The notes: a model not told the origin generated them from the letters alone. Counted from the first letter of the stretch, positions 53,257-63,649 are shown. The stretch: DNA of 64,000 nucleotides from an uncultured Verrucomicrobiota bacterium (GCA_903904685.1 CAIVDS010000114.1:1-64000), one strand, 5' to 3'. Made by a program: numbers and translations.

Positions 53257-54111
53257 ATGTTTTACCTGCTTGCCGTTTCCTTTCTTTGGGCGTTCTCCTT
53301 CGGCTTGATTAAGGGCCGGCTCGCCGGACTCGACTCAACCGCCGTGGCGGTCGTCCGGCTGGCGTTTGCCCTCGTCGTTTTCCTGCCACTGCTGCGTCTG
53401 CAAAAAATTCCCCGCCGCGCCGCCTGGTGGCTCGCGATGATTGGCGCATTCCAATTCGGGGCGATGTATGCGCTTTATCTGCGCGCCTTCGATTATTTAC
53501 AGGCCTACGAAGTCGCTCTGTTTACGATCTTCACGCCGCTCTATGTCGCGTTGCTCGACGCCGCCTTGGAAAACCGTTTCCGGCCCAAGCATGCAGGCGC
53601 CGCCGCGCTCTCGGTGGCCGGTGCCGGCGTCATCATGTGGAACAGCACGTTGAGCGATGGCCTGATGATAGGGTTTATTTTGGTGCAATTTTCCAACCTC
53701 TGTTTCGCCGCCGGCCAGATCGCCTACAAACGCACACGGCCTTTGCTGGGGGATGTGAAAGATATCAACCTTTTCGCTTTGCTGCTGGTCGGAGCACTGG
53801 CGGCCACGGCGGCATTTTCGATATTTACGACGCGTTGGACTGAGTTTCATCCGACCGCCGGGCAATGGGGCGTGCTGGCATATCTCGGGGTGCTCGCAAG
53901 CGGGCTGGGATTTTTCTGGTGGAACCTCGGGGCCACCCGCGTAAACACCGGCACGCTGGCGGTGTTCAACAACGCCAAAATCCCCCTCGCCGTCGCCTGC
54001 TCCCTGCTCTTCTTCGGTGGTCACGCCGATCTGCCGCGCCTGATCATCTGCCTGCTTCTGATCGCCAGCGCCGTGTGGGTGGCCGAATCAAAACAAAAAG
54101 CCCGCTCCTGA
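53257..54111 (+). CDS. EamA/DMT-family transporter
   Basis: Ten-TM pattern with two EamA repeats; FYLLAVSFLWAFSFGLIKG. Confidence 0.85.
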   Translation: MFYLLAVSFLWAFSFGLIKGRLAGLDSTAVAVVRLAFALVVFLPLLRLQKIPRRAAWWLAMIGAFQFGAMYALYLRAFDYLQAYEVALFTIFTPLYVALLDAALENRFRPKHAGAAALSVAGAGVIMWNSTLSDGLMIGFILVQFSNLCFAAGQIAYKRTRPLLGDVKDINLFALLLVGALAATAAFSIFTTRWTEFHPTAGQWGVLAYLGVLASGLGFFWWNLGATRVNTGTLAVFNNAKIPLAVACSLLFFGGHADLPRLIICLLLIASAVWVAESKQKARS

Positions 54112-54124
54112 CAAGGAGCCGGGC
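54096..54124 (-). terminator. Rho-independent terminator for the TPR gene, overlapping the end of the EamA gene
   Basis: Minus strand GCCCGGCTCCT-tgtc-AGGAGCGGGCTTTTTG. Confidence 0.7.
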
Positions 54125-54157
54125 CCGGCACAAAACAGTGACGATTGATAGAAGAAA

Positions 54158-55552
54158 TCAGCGACTTGAGTAGTAGGCGTTGATTTTGTCGGCCACGTCG
54201 CGAAACCCAATGTCGTCGCTGTAAATGATCTTATACTCGGCGATCGCCTCTTCCTTCTTGCCCATGGCCTCGTAACACTGGGCGAGCTGGTAGATGACCT
54301 CCTTCTTGAGATCATCCATCGAGGATAACTCGGACTTGGCGACCTGAAACTGTGCCACCGCAAGGTCGAACATTTTCCTTGCCTTGAGCGATTTACCCAT
54401 GCCGGTGATGGCGGCGATGCGAACCTTGGGGCTCTTTTGCGCCTGCTGATAGTTGGCGATGGCATTCTGATAATCGCCCGTATCGAAATGCAGGTCGGCA
54501 AGCGTGAACCGGGCCTCGTAATCATTGGGGTAACGCTCCACGTAGAGCTTTGCCTGCGTGATCTTGAAGGTCGCAAGCTCAGCCTTGGCTTTTTCAAGCT
54601 GAGTCTTGAGGGCGACATCCTCCGGTGACTTGGCGAGCTGGGACTGCAGTTCCTTCGCTCGTTTATCCAAAATATCCGTCTGCAAATCGCTTTCCTGTTT
54701 TTCCAAGCTGCTATCGGCGGCACCGGCGGGGATCTTGCGGGCCTGGCGCACATAATTCAGCGCTTCATCGAGATTGTTGAGCTTGCGATAACCGTCAACA
54801 ACACTGCGATAGTGATTGAGGCTGTCGGGCTGGGCCTTGATCCGCTCCAACGCCTCGGCGATCAGACGGTGGGTCATCTCCTCCGAAGTTACGATCTTGG
54901 ATGCCTGCTCGAGCGAGATGGATTGGGTCTCGTTCTTCAGCTTTTCCCGATAGTCACCCTTCTCCTCCCACTTGCCCTTTTCTGTGGTCTGCGCGATGGC
55001 GGCCTTGCGCATGATGCCAAGAGCGTCACCGTCCTGCGGTTTCGTTTTCAATAACTTGTCAGCGGCGCGCAACGCATCATCGGAGCGATTGGCCGCAAGA
55101 TAAGCCTCGGCCAGATTGAGTAGGAATTCGCGATTGGCCGGGTGAAGCTCATGAATCGCCTCCCATGCAAAAGCGACCGTTTCGGGCAAGTCGAGGCCGG
55201 CGGCGGCCTCCGCCAAGAGCTTGAGCGCAGGCACGCTGGTTGGGTCGGTGACGAGCAATTTCTCGGCATTTTCAAGCACCTTGATCGGCTCCTTCTTGCC
55301 GCCCCCGAACAAGAAACCGGCCTGGGTGACTGACCCAAATGCCTTGGTGAACATCCTGTTCTTGGAGGCGAACTGCTTCATCTGGGCCGTCCGTTGCAAT
55401 CGGCGGACAGGCAGACACCCGGGCTCCGCCTTCAGGACTTGGCTCGTGACATCGAGCACATATTCGAGATTGCCGCGTTGCAACGCGACTTGAGCATTTT
55501 CAAGTTGCTTCTGAAGGCGGGGATCAAGCGATGAAACTGAAATTTCTGGCAT
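54158..55552 (-). CDS. Tetratricopeptide repeat protein
   Basis: Repeated TPR-like helices (ARFTLADLHFDTGDYQNAIANYQQAQK, YQLAQCYEAMGKKEEAIAEYK). Confidence 0.85.
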   Translation of the reverse strand: MPEISVSSLDPRLQKQLENAQVALQRGNLEYVLDVTSQVLKAEPGCLPVRRLQRTAQMKQFASKNRMFTKAFGSVTQAGFLFGGGKKEPIKVLENAEKLLVTDPTSVPALKLLAEAAAGLDLPETVAFAWEAIHELHPANREFLLNLAEAYLAANRSDDALRAADKLLKTKPQDGDALGIMRKAAIAQTTEKGKWEEKGDYREKLKNETQSISLEQASKIVTSEEMTHRLIAEALERIKAQPDSLNHYRSVVDGYRKLNNLDEALNYVRQARKIPAGAADSSLEKQESDLQTDILDKRAKELQSQLAKSPEDVALKTQLEKAKAELATFKITQAKLYVERYPNDYEARFTLADLHFDTGDYQNAIANYQQAQKSPKVRIAAITGMGKSLKARKMFDLAVAQFQVAKSELSSMDDLKKEVIYQLAQCYEAMGKKEEAIAEYKIIYSDDIGFRDVADKINAYYSSR

Positions 55553-55611
55553 AGTGAGCGGGCAGCAAACGAAATCCGGCACCGTGAAGCGGTCAACGCT
55601 AGAGTGCCGAT

Positions 55612-56940
55612 TTAAATGACTTCGAGATCGGCGCGCGCCGCCGTCTCAAGCATGTCGATCCCCGCTTCGACCACCGATTCAGTCGGCCCTTCGACCAGCA
55701 AGCGCAACTTGGCTTCCGTGCCCGAAAAACGCACCAGCACCCGTCCTTGCGCTCCCAATTTTTGCTCAACGCTCTTGATCGCCGTCGTCAGAGCGATGCA
55801 AGCCGCCAATTCGCGCCGGGCGCGAACCTTCACGTTGCGAGTCGCCTGGGGAAATTTCCGCAGCGCCGTGCGCAATTCGGAAAGTGGACGCCCGGTGGCC
55901 AGCATGACCTCGATCACTTTGAGCGCTGCGACCAATCCGTCTCCCGTGGGTGAAATATCCGAAAAAATAATATGGCCGCTGGACTCTCCTCCCAGCCTGG
56001 CGCCGGTGACGAGCATGCGCTCGATCACATAACGATCTCCCACGGCGGTGCGCACGACTCGTCCGCCGACGGCGCCCACGGCGGTATCGACGCCCAGGTT
56101 GCTTTGCAGGGTGACGACCAGCGTGTTGGTCGCGAGTCGACCCGCTTTAAGTGCATGCAAGGCGAGCAACGTGAGCACTTCATCGCCATCCAGCACCACG
56201 CCCTTTTCATCACACAGGATGCAACGATCGCCATCGCCATCATGCGCAAGGCCGAGTCGAGCACCGGTCGCGCGCACTTTGCCCGAGAGTTTTTCAGGAT
56301 GTTCGCTGCCCACGTCGGCATTGATATTGTGACCGTTGGGCGCATCACCGATGCCAATCACCTCCGCTCCCAGCGAACGCAACACGAAGGGACTCGTCAC
56401 CGAAGTCGCCCCGTTGGCCGTATCCAAAACGATCCGCCAACCCGCCAGCGCATTCGGCACCAACAACGTTCCAGCCGCCGCCATGTAGTCTGCGATGGCT
56501 TCGGGACGATTAACTGGACCATCACCTTTCCGCGCCACTGCCTCCGCAGGCAGCAACCGCTCGATTTGAGCCTCATCCGCATCCGTCAGTTTGATCCCGG
56601 TACCCGCGAAAAATTTAATGCCGTTATCCACGGCAGGATTATGCGACGCGGTGACGACGACGCCCAAGACCGCACCCTCCATGCGCACCGCTCGTGCCAC
56701 TGCCGGAGTAGGCAGCACACCAAGGGAAACAGGTTCCAATCCAGCGGCGACGAGCCCTGCGGCGACGGCGTTGACCAGCGATTGGCCGGAAGCGCGGGTA
56801 TCGCGTCCGATGAGGACCCGCCCTTTGCCGCCGGCCCATTTTCCCGCCGCCTCACCCAAGCGGGCGGCAAAATCTTCGTTGATCACCGGACCTCCATAAG
56901 GTCCGCGCACGCCGTCGGTGCCGAAATACACGCGTTTCAT
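55612..56940 (-). CDS. glmM: Phosphoglucosamine mutase
   Basis: YFGTDGVRGPYGG, VVTASHNPAVDNGIKFF, LAHDGDGDRCILCDE. Confidence 0.96.
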   Translation of the reverse strand: MKRVYFGTDGVRGPYGGPVINEDFAARLGEAAGKWAGGKGRVLIGRDTRASGQSLVNAVAAGLVAAGLEPVSLGVLPTPAVARAVRMEGAVLGVVVTASHNPAVDNGIKFFAGTGIKLTDADEAQIERLLPAEAVARKGDGPVNRPEAIADYMAAAGTLLVPNALAGWRIVLDTANGATSVTSPFVLRSLGAEVIGIGDAPNGHNINADVGSEHPEKLSGKVRATGARLGLAHDGDGDRCILCDEKGVVLDGDEVLTLLALHALKAGRLATNTLVVTLQSNLGVDTAVGAVGGRVVRTAVGDRYVIERMLVTGARLGGESSGHIIFSDISPTGDGLVAALKVIEVMLATGRPLSELRTALRKFPQATRNVKVRARRELAACIALTTAIKSVEQKLGAQGRVLVRFSGTEAKLRLLVEGPTESVVEAGIDMLETAARADLEVI

Positions 56941-57983
56941 GAATGGAAAAACTCCTTGGTTGCCGCGATTTTTTTCTTCACCGCGCCGCCGAGCAGCAAT
57001 TCGCGGGCTTGCGCCACGCCGTCACTCACCGCTCCGGTTCGACCGGTGATCCACAAGGCGGTGGCCGTGTTGTAGACAATCGTGTCCACCAATCCGACCG
57101 GCCCGCGTCCGGCGAGCAACGCCTCCACGATGGCTAGATTCGTCTGCAAATCGCCGCCTTGGAGGTCGGCAAAGGGCGCGAGCTGAAATCCGTGCTCCGC
57201 GGCGTTCCAGACACCATCGACGGACCGCAGCCGACCGATGCCGCGCACCCGGTTGGCCGTCGCCGTCGTGAGTTCGTCGATACCGCGTCCGGGGGCGATG
57301 ATTCCGTGCACCGCCAGACCGGCCTCCGTGCCCAGTAAATCAAAAACATCCGCAAGCCGGGCCACCCACGCCTCCGAAAACACACCCAGCAACACATTCG
57401 CAGGCCGCCCGGGATTGATCAGCGGACCGAGAATATTGAAAACTGAACGCCGCCCTTGCACAGCAAGCTGCCGGCGCACCGACCCGATGTGCTTGAAGGC
57501 GGGATGATACGCCGGTGCGAAAAAAAACGCGTAGCCAAGCTGATCGAGTCCCTCGCGCACTTTGTCCGGCGAAGCTTCCAGATTGACGCCCAAGGCGGCG
57601 AGTAGATCGGCGCTGCCGCACTTCGAGGTGACGCCACGGTTGCCGTGTTTCATCACCGGCACTCCGGCGCAGGCCAGCGTGAGCACGACCATGCTGGAGA
57701 TGTTAAACCCGCCCGCAAGATCGCCGCCCGTGCCAACGATGTCGACGGCCTTCGCCGACCACACTTCGACTCCGGGATTGATCGCCCGCGCGCGAAACGC
57801 CCGCGCAAACCCGGCGACCTCGGCGGCCGTCTCCCCCTTCTCGCCCAGCGCGAGGAGGAACGCCGTCTTGCCCTCGGCGGCGATTTCGGGCGACGCGAGC
57901 GACGCCGAAGCGCGCTCCACCTCGGCGGACGTAAGCTCCTGGCGCGCCACCAAGCGGCGCGTGAGTTCGGCAAGTTCGGACAT
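56937..57983 (-). CDS. trpD: Anthranilate phosphoribosyltransferase
   Basis: VDIVGTGGDLAGGFNISSMVVLTLACAGVPVMKHGNRGVTSKCGSADLLAALG; ATGA overlap with glmM. Confidence 0.95.
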   Translation of the reverse strand: MSELAELTRRLVARQELTSAEVERASASLASPEIAAEGKTAFLLALGEKGETAAEVAGFARAFRARAINPGVEVWSAKAVDIVGTGGDLAGGFNISSMVVLTLACAGVPVMKHGNRGVTSKCGSADLLAALGVNLEASPDKVREGLDQLGYAFFFAPAYHPAFKHIGSVRRQLAVQGRRSVFNILGPLINPGRPANVLLGVFSEAWVARLADVFDLLGTEAGLAVHGIIAPGRGIDELTTATANRVRGIGRLRSVDGVWNAAEHGFQLAPFADLQGGDLQTNLAIVEALLAGRGPVGLVDTIVYNTATALWITGRTGAVSDGVAQARELLLGGAVKKKIAATKEFFHS

Positions 57984-58122
57984 TGGCGACAGGAAATCGA
58001 AAGAACTCCCTGCGTGGAAAGCATAAACTCGACCATGCTCCGCCCTATGTGGCAAAAACCGTGCGCCCCATCCTCGCCCCCGTCGGACTTCGCCTGGCTT
58101 GATCACCTCATGGTTATAGCGC

Positions 58123-58152
58123 TTGACGATGGAAAGCGCGGGCCTCTACTTT
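58123..58152 (+). promoter_or_regulatory. Putative sigma70-like promoter for rpmF
   Basis: TTGACG - 18 bp - TACTTT upstream of rpmF. Confidence 0.4.
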
Positions 58153-58217
58153 GAACCTTTCACACTCGTCACAGACATCGTCACACGAACGTCACCCACT
58201 CTTAATCCACACCGACC

Positions 58218-58397
58218 ATGGCTAATCCGAAACGCAAGCAGTCCAAACGCCGTAGCGCCAACCGCCGCGCCGCCAACGCTTTCAAGGCTCCCCAGATCGC
58301 CAAAGATCCGACCGATGGCACCGCTTTCCGCCCGCATCACGTGAATCCGACCAACGGCACATATCGCGGTCGCCAAGTGGTCAACGTCGAGGTCTAA
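58218..58397 (+). CDS. rpmF: Ribosomal protein bL32
   Basis: MANPKRKQSKRRSANRRAANAFKAPQIAKDPTDGTAFRPHHVNPTNGTYRGRQVVNVEV (59 aa, absent from the supplied ORF track); upstream of plsX. Confidence 0.93.
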   Translation: MANPKRKQSKRRSANRRAANAFKAPQIAKDPTDGTAFRPHHVNPTNGTYRGRQVVNVEV

Positions 58398-58417
58398 ATC
58401 CTCGCGTTGCAGAAACA

Positions 58418-59500
58418 TTGTCCACCATCCCGGCGATGGTTACCCCCTCCGGTATTTCCGGGCGCATAGCGGTTGACGCGATGGGCGGCGATCACGGTCC
58501 GTCCGAAGTGGTTGCGGCCGTCAAACTCGCGTTGACCGAGTTTGCGGATCTCAACCCGGTGACGCTCGTTGGTGATGAAGCGGTGCTCAAACCGCTTTTG
58601 AAACAACAAGGTCTCGGCGATCATGCATCGCTGCAGATTTTGCATGCCTCCGAAGTCATCACAATGGATGACAAACCTCTTCCGGCCCTGAAGCGAAAAA
58701 AAGACGCCTCGATGTTCAAAGCCATCGAATTGGTGAAATCCGGGGAAGCCGCCGCCGTCGTCAGCTGTGGCAACACCGGCGTGCTCATGGCCGGCGGCAC
58801 AGTCAAGCTCCGCACGCTTGGCGGCGTGGATCGACCCGCCCTCGCCGCCATCATCCCGCGCAAGAACGGTTATCTGATTCTCATCGACGCCGGCGCCAAT
58901 CCCGAGGCCACGGCGGAACATCTCGTTCATAACGCGATTCTCGGTTCTCACTACGCCCGCGTCGTCCTCGGCGCGGCGAGTCCGCGTGTCGGCCTGCTCA
59001 CCATCGGCACCGAAGAAGGCAAAGGCAACACCCTCATCGCCGCGACCCATGACCACCTCAAGGCGGTCGGCGACTTGATCAATTACGTCGGCCTGACCGA
59101 GGGGTTTCAGGTTTTTACCGATCACTGCGACGTCGCCGTATGCGATGGCTTTGTCGGCAATCTCCTGCTCAAGAGCTGGGAGTCGCTCGCCCATTTCTTC
59201 TCCGCCACGCTCAAAACCGAGCTCAAGGCCAATCCCCTGCGCATCACCGGGGCGGTGCTCGCCGGCGGCGCGTTCAAGGCCCTCAAAAAGCGCATCAATC
59301 CCGAGACCTACGGCGGCGCCCCCCTGCTCGGATTGCGCGGAAATATCCTCAAGGCCCACGGCTCCAGTTCGCGCCATGCGATCAAGAACGCGATCCGCGT
59401 CGCCAGCGAAGTCGTGAATGCCGACATGATTCACCACATCGAAACCGACGTTGCCCGCGCCAACGCCATCATCCGCCCTCAACCCCCCGTCTCGACCTGA
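58418..59500 (+). CDS. plsX: Phosphate acyltransferase PlsX
   Basis: RIAVDAMGGDHGPSEVVAAVKLAL, VVSCGNTGVLMAGG; start TTG 58418 or ATG 58436. Confidence 0.95.
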   Translation: MSTIPAMVTPSGISGRIAVDAMGGDHGPSEVVAAVKLALTEFADLNPVTLVGDEAVLKPLLKQQGLGDHASLQILHASEVITMDDKPLPALKRKKDASMFKAIELVKSGEAAAVVSCGNTGVLMAGGTVKLRTLGGVDRPALAAIIPRKNGYLILIDAGANPEATAEHLVHNAILGSHYARVVLGAASPRVGLLTIGTEEGKGNTLIAATHDHLKAVGDLINYVGLTEGFQVFTDHCDVAVCDGFVGNLLLKSWESLAHFFSATLKTELKANPLRITGAVLAGGAFKALKKRINPETYGGAPLLGLRGNILKAHGSSSRHAIKNAIRVASEVVNADMIHHIETDVARANAIIRPQPPVST

Positions 59501-59544
59501 TCGCCCCGCGGCCCGTTTGGTCCGCGTTTTCATACTTTTTTTCA

Positions 59545-60534
59545 ATGGGTTCCCCTGATATCGCCATCCTCGGCACCGGCTCCTACGCCCCCGAAAAAAT
59601 CGTCACCAACGACGATCTTTCCCAGCGGGTGGACACCTCCGACGAATGGATATTCTCCCGCACGGGCATCCGCGAACGCCGCATCGCCGGGGAAAACGAA
59701 ACCACGTCCATGATGGCCGCCGCCGCCGCGCGCCATGCCTTGGCGTCTGCCGGCGTGACCGCTGCGGACATTGACCTCGTCATCGTCGCCACGATGACCC
59801 CCGATCTGCCCATGCCGGCCACGGCCTGCTTCGTGCAACATCTCCTCGGCGTCCCCCTGAACACCGCCTGTTTCGACCTCAACGCGGCGTGCTCCGGGTT
59901 TATCTACGCGCTCGACACCGCCTGGGCCATGCTCGCCTCGGGCCGCTACAAGCACGCGCTCGTCATCGGTGCGGAAAAAATGTCCACCGTGCTCAACTGG
60001 AAGGACCGCACCACCTGCGTGCTTTTTGGCGACGGCGCGGGCGCGATCGTGCTTGGTCCCGCTCGCGGCACGGCGAAGATCCTCGGCACCCGGCTTTACG
60101 CCGATGGCGCGCACACCGATCTGCTGTGCGTGCCGGGTGGCGGCAGCAACGTCCCCGACCCGTCCGCCGATCCCTCCGGCCCCCAGCGGCACATGACGAT
60201 GAAGGGCCGCGAGATCTTCAAGGTCGCCGTCCGTGAGATGGAGGATGCCGCCCGGGAGATTCTCGCTCAGCACGGCCTCGTCGCCGCCCAGATCGCCTGC
60301 GTCATTCCCCATCAGGCCAACCAGCGCATCATTGATACTCTCGCCCAGTATCTGAAGCTGCCCGCCGACCGTTTTTTCGTGAACCTCCACCGCTACGGCA
60401 ATACCTCCGCCGCCTCGATTCCCCTCGCGCTCGACGAGGCGCGGCGCGCCGGACGCGTCAAAGCCGGTGACACAACCCTGCTTGTGGCGTTCGGGGCAGG
60501 CTTGACCTATGGGTCCGCGCTGGTTCGCTGGTAA
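59545..60534 (+). CDS. fabH: 3-oxoacyl-ACP synthase III
   Basis: AILGTGSYAPEKIVTNDDLSQRVDTSDEWIFSRTGIRERRIA, FDLNAACSGFIYAL, IPHQANQRII. Confidence 0.96.
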   Translation: MGSPDIAILGTGSYAPEKIVTNDDLSQRVDTSDEWIFSRTGIRERRIAGENETTSMMAAAAARHALASAGVTAADIDLVIVATMTPDLPMPATACFVQHLLGVPLNTACFDLNAACSGFIYALDTAWAMLASGRYKHALVIGAEKMSTVLNWKDRTTCVLFGDGAGAIVLGPARGTAKILGTRLYADGAHTDLLCVPGGGSNVPDPSADPSGPQRHMTMKGREIFKVAVREMEDAAREILAQHGLVAAQIACVIPHQANQRIIDTLAQYLKLPADRFFVNLHRYGNTSAASIPLALDEARRAGRVKAGDTTLLVAFGAGLTYGSALVRW

Positions 60535-60546
60535 ATCCTTTACGAC

Positions 60547-61596
60547 ATGCCCACCACACCCGCCCGCGCCTTATCTGCGCTCTGTGTTCTCTGCCTAGCA
60601 TTTGTCGTTTTCACGGGCGCGGCCCGGGCCGACCTCGTCTGGACCCCCGCCTCCGGCTGGAAAGTCCAGGGCGAGAGCGTGCTCACGGGCATCCTCCCGG
60701 AGGAAGGCCACAACGCTCTCGACTCCATGAACAAGGCGCGCGCCATCGAGGAGAACGGCCACCACTCCTCAGCGATGAGCAGCTATGAACGCATCGCCCG
60801 GAAATATCCCAACTCCATTTACGCGCCCGAGGCCCTCTACCGCGCCGCGAAGATCCGCCTCGAGCGCAAGCAATACAACAAGGCGTTCAATCAGTTTCAG
60901 GACATCGTCACCCGCTACCCCGGCACCACCCATTTCAACGACATCATCGGCGAACAATACCGCATCGCCAACGCCCTTCTCGATGGCGCGCGCAACCGCT
61001 ATTTCGGCCTTATCCCCGGCTTCAAAAACCGCGGCAAGGGCGTGGACGACTTCGAGAAAATCCTCGTGACCGCCCCCTACAGCGACTACGCGCCGCTCGC
61101 GCTCATGAACGTCGCCCGCGGCCACCAGAAGTTGCACGAGCCCGACGAGGCCATCGACGCGCTCGATCGCATGATCAACAACTACCCGCAGAGCCTGCTC
61201 ACTCCCGACGCCTACCTGAAACTGGCCCAGGCCCACCAATCTCTCGTCGAGGGCCCCTACTACGACCAAGGCTCCACCAAACAAGCCATCACCTACTTCG
61301 AGGATTTCATGATCCTCTTCCCCTCCGACCTCGGCGTCGCCACGGCCGACAAAGGGCTGGCCGATATGAAGCACGTTCTCGCCGACAGCAAAATCAAGAT
61401 CGGCGACTTCTACTTCTACAAGCGCTCGAATTACAAGGCCGCCCGCGTCTTCTACAACGAGGCCATCACCTCGTATCCCGATTCCCCCATCGCCAAGACC
61501 GCCCGCGCCCGCCTTGTCGAGGTCGATGCCGCCGAGGCCCTCTCCAAAAACCCGGCTGCCCCGCGCAAGCACACGCGTCACTTCTGGCTGTTCTGA
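60547..61596 (+). CDS. bamD: Outer membrane assembly lipoprotein BamD-like
   Basis: Signal peptide and TPR-like repeats: YERIARKYPNSIYAPEALYRAAKIRLERKQYNKAFNQFQDIVTRYPGT. Confidence 0.75.
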   Translation: MPTTPARALSALCVLCLAFVVFTGAARADLVWTPASGWKVQGESVLTGILPEEGHNALDSMNKARAIEENGHHSSAMSSYERIARKYPNSIYAPEALYRAAKIRLERKQYNKAFNQFQDIVTRYPGTTHFNDIIGEQYRIANALLDGARNRYFGLIPGFKNRGKGVDDFEKILVTAPYSDYAPLALMNVARGHQKLHEPDEAIDALDRMINNYPQSLLTPDAYLKLAQAHQSLVEGPYYDQGSTKQAITYFEDFMILFPSDLGVATADKGLADMKHVLADSKIKIGDFYFYKRSNYKAARVFYNEAITSYPDSPIAKTARARLVEVDAAEALSKNPAAPRKHTRHFWLF

Positions 61597-61620
61597 TCGC
61601 CCCGCCCGAATCCCACGCCC

Positions 61621-62124
61621 ATGCGCATCTTTCTTTTCTGCCTCGCCGGTATCCTCGCCCTCTCGGGCTGCGCCCACTACCACCTGGGCAGCGGCGGCAA
61701 GCCCGCCTTCAAGACCCTCTACGTCGCCCCGGTCGTCAACGCGAGCAACCTCCCCCAGGCCGTCGCCGTGGTCAGCACCGAGCTTCGCGAATCATTCCTC
61801 CGCGACGGACGAGTCGCCCTTGTCAACTCCGCCGACGAAGCCGACGCCATCCTCACCGTCCGCCTGACCAAATACGGCCGCTCCGTCACCGCCGGCCAGT
61901 CCACCGACACCGGCCTTGCCCGCAAATTCGACGTCACCCTCTCCGCCGAGGCTTCGCTGCGCGACAACCGCTCCGGCAAGTTCCTTTTCGAAAAGCGCCC
62001 GGTCGAGGCCGTCCGTCAAATCTACACCGACAGCGGTCAACTCCAGGCCGAGTATCAAACCGTGCCTCTGCTCGCCGAGACGCTCGCCAAGAACGTCCTC
62101 TCCGCCACGCTTGATGTGTGGTGA
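61621..62124 (+). CDS. lptE: LptE-like LPS assembly lipoprotein
   Basis: Lipobox ALSGCAHYHLG; TLYVAPVVNASNLPQAVAVVSTELRESFLRDGRVALV. Confidence 0.7.
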   Translation: MRIFLFCLAGILALSGCAHYHLGSGGKPAFKTLYVAPVVNASNLPQAVAVVSTELRESFLRDGRVALVNSADEADAILTVRLTKYGRSVTAGQSTDTGLARKFDVTLSAEASLRDNRSGKFLFEKRPVEAVRQIYTDSGQLQAEYQTVPLLAETLAKNVLSATLDVW

Positions 62125-62140
62125 TTCCCCTTCGGCGGAT

Positions 62141-62797
62141 ATGAAGCGCGCCTCCGTCCTTGCCCCGTCGATCCTCGCCGGCGATCACGCCAACCTCGCC
62201 GCAAGCGCCAGGATCGTCGCCGATCTCGGCCTCAAGTGGATCCATCTCGACATCATGGACGGCCACTTCGTGCCCAACCTCAGCTTTGGCCCGCAGACCG
62301 TCGCCGCGTTGCGCAAAGACTCCTCCCTCTTCTTCGACACGCACCTGATGCTCGACGAACCCCGCCGCTACATCGAAGCCTTCGCCAAGGCCGGCGCCAA
62401 CCTCATCAGCGTCCACATCGAGCCCCCCTTCGATCACGCCGCCGCCCTCGCCCGCATCCGCGAGCTCGGCTGCCAGAACGGCATCGTCCTCAATCCCGAC
62501 ACCCCCGCCGAGGCCGTCGAGCCCTTCCTCCCCCTCGTTGACCTCGTGCTCGTGATGACCGTGCAACCCGGCTTCGGCGGACAACCCTTCCGCCGCGACA
62601 TGCTCCCCAAGATCGCCCTCATCGACCGCTGGCGCCGCGAACGCGCCCTCCCCTTCCGCCTCGAGGTCGATGGCGGCGTGGACCTCGCCACCGGCGCCGA
62701 ATGCCGCGCCGCCGGAGCGGACACCTTTGTCGTGGGCACCGCCTTTTTTGCCGCCGCCAACCCGGCCGCCGTCGCCCGCACCGTGTCGGCCTGGTAA
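62141..62797 (+). CDS. rpe: Ribulose-phosphate 3-epimerase
   Basis: LAPSILAGDHANLA, WIHLDIMDGHFVPNLSFGPQTV, MTVQPGFGGQPF. Confidence 0.96.
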   Translation: MKRASVLAPSILAGDHANLAASARIVADLGLKWIHLDIMDGHFVPNLSFGPQTVAALRKDSSLFFDTHLMLDEPRRYIEAFAKAGANLISVHIEPPFDHAAALARIRELGCQNGIVLNPDTPAEAVEPFLPLVDLVLVMTVQPGFGGQPFRRDMLPKIALIDRWRRERALPFRLEVDGGVDLATGAECRAAGADTFVVGTAFFAAANPAAVARTVSAW

Positions 62798-62985
62798 ACC
62801 GCCCCCCTCCCCCTCGCGGGAGACCCGGCGGCTCGCGCCGGAGCGGGCAACCCGCCCCGCAACGATTCGTCGGCATCCGCCAAAGACCCGCGCCCACCCC
62901 TCACGGGCGCAACCGCATCCCCCAACGGGATAAACCCTCCCCTCGGAACTCCGCCCGGCTTCGATGGACGCTTGTTGCGATTCCC

Positions 62986-63489
62986 CAACACGCCAACCGG
63001 ACACCCCAATGCCAAAACCAGACGCCCCAGTGGAAGAAATCCTCACATCAATGGCGTAATCGCTCACATCAGTGGAACAATCCCTCACATCAATGGCGTA
63101 ATCCCTCGCATCAGTGGAACGATTCCTCTCATCAATGGCGGAATCGCTCACATCAGTGGCGTAATTGCTCACGTCAGTGGAGGAATCCTTCACGTCAATG
63201 GAGCAATTCCTCTCATCAATGGCGTAACCGCTCTCATCAATGGCGTAATTGTTCACATCAGTGGAACAATCCCTCACGTCAGAAGCGTAAATCCTCTCGC
63301 CACAAGCGTAACTTCTCTCACCAGAGTCGTAATCTGTCACGCCAGCGCCCTAACCGGATGCGCCACTACGCTAACCGGACACACCAATGGCCTAACCGGA
63401 CGCGCCACTGCGCTAACTGGACACGCCAACGTGCTAACCGGACGCACCAACGCCCTGATTGGACGCGCCGGAAGCCCTTTTGCACGCAA
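62986..63489. repeat. Array 2: about 24 degenerate tandem units, 21-bp period, two subfamilies
   Basis: Consecutive 21-mers, e.g. 63049 CAATGGCGTAATCGCTCACAT, 63070 CAGTGGAACAATCCCTCACAT, 63091 CAATGGCGTAATCCCTCGCAT, 63112 CAGTGGAACGATTCCTCTCAT ... 63385 CAATGGCCTAACCGGACGCGC, 63406 CACTGCGCTAACTGGACACGC, 63427 CAACGTGCTAACCGGACGCAC. Confidence 0.95.
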
Positions 63490-63649
63490 CGATATCTGAA
63501 CGGCACAGGAAACCGCGCTTCTAAGACGCACCGGAAGTCGCAGTTACGCGGGTAATACTTCAATTGCACCTCCCATGATGCCAACGCAAAGCCATCCCGC
63601 CCCGTTTCCCCTCCGGCCACTGCCTTCCGTCCACCGCCGCAGGCGCGCC

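Noticed and set aside
62701-63555. Heptapeptide-repeat proteins encoded by array 2 (e.g. HQWRNRS, HINGVIP, CSTDVSD frames)
   Set aside because: At least three frames on both strands stay open, because a 21-bp stop-free unit repeats in every frame. None has a convincing start site, so the openness is explained by the repeat.
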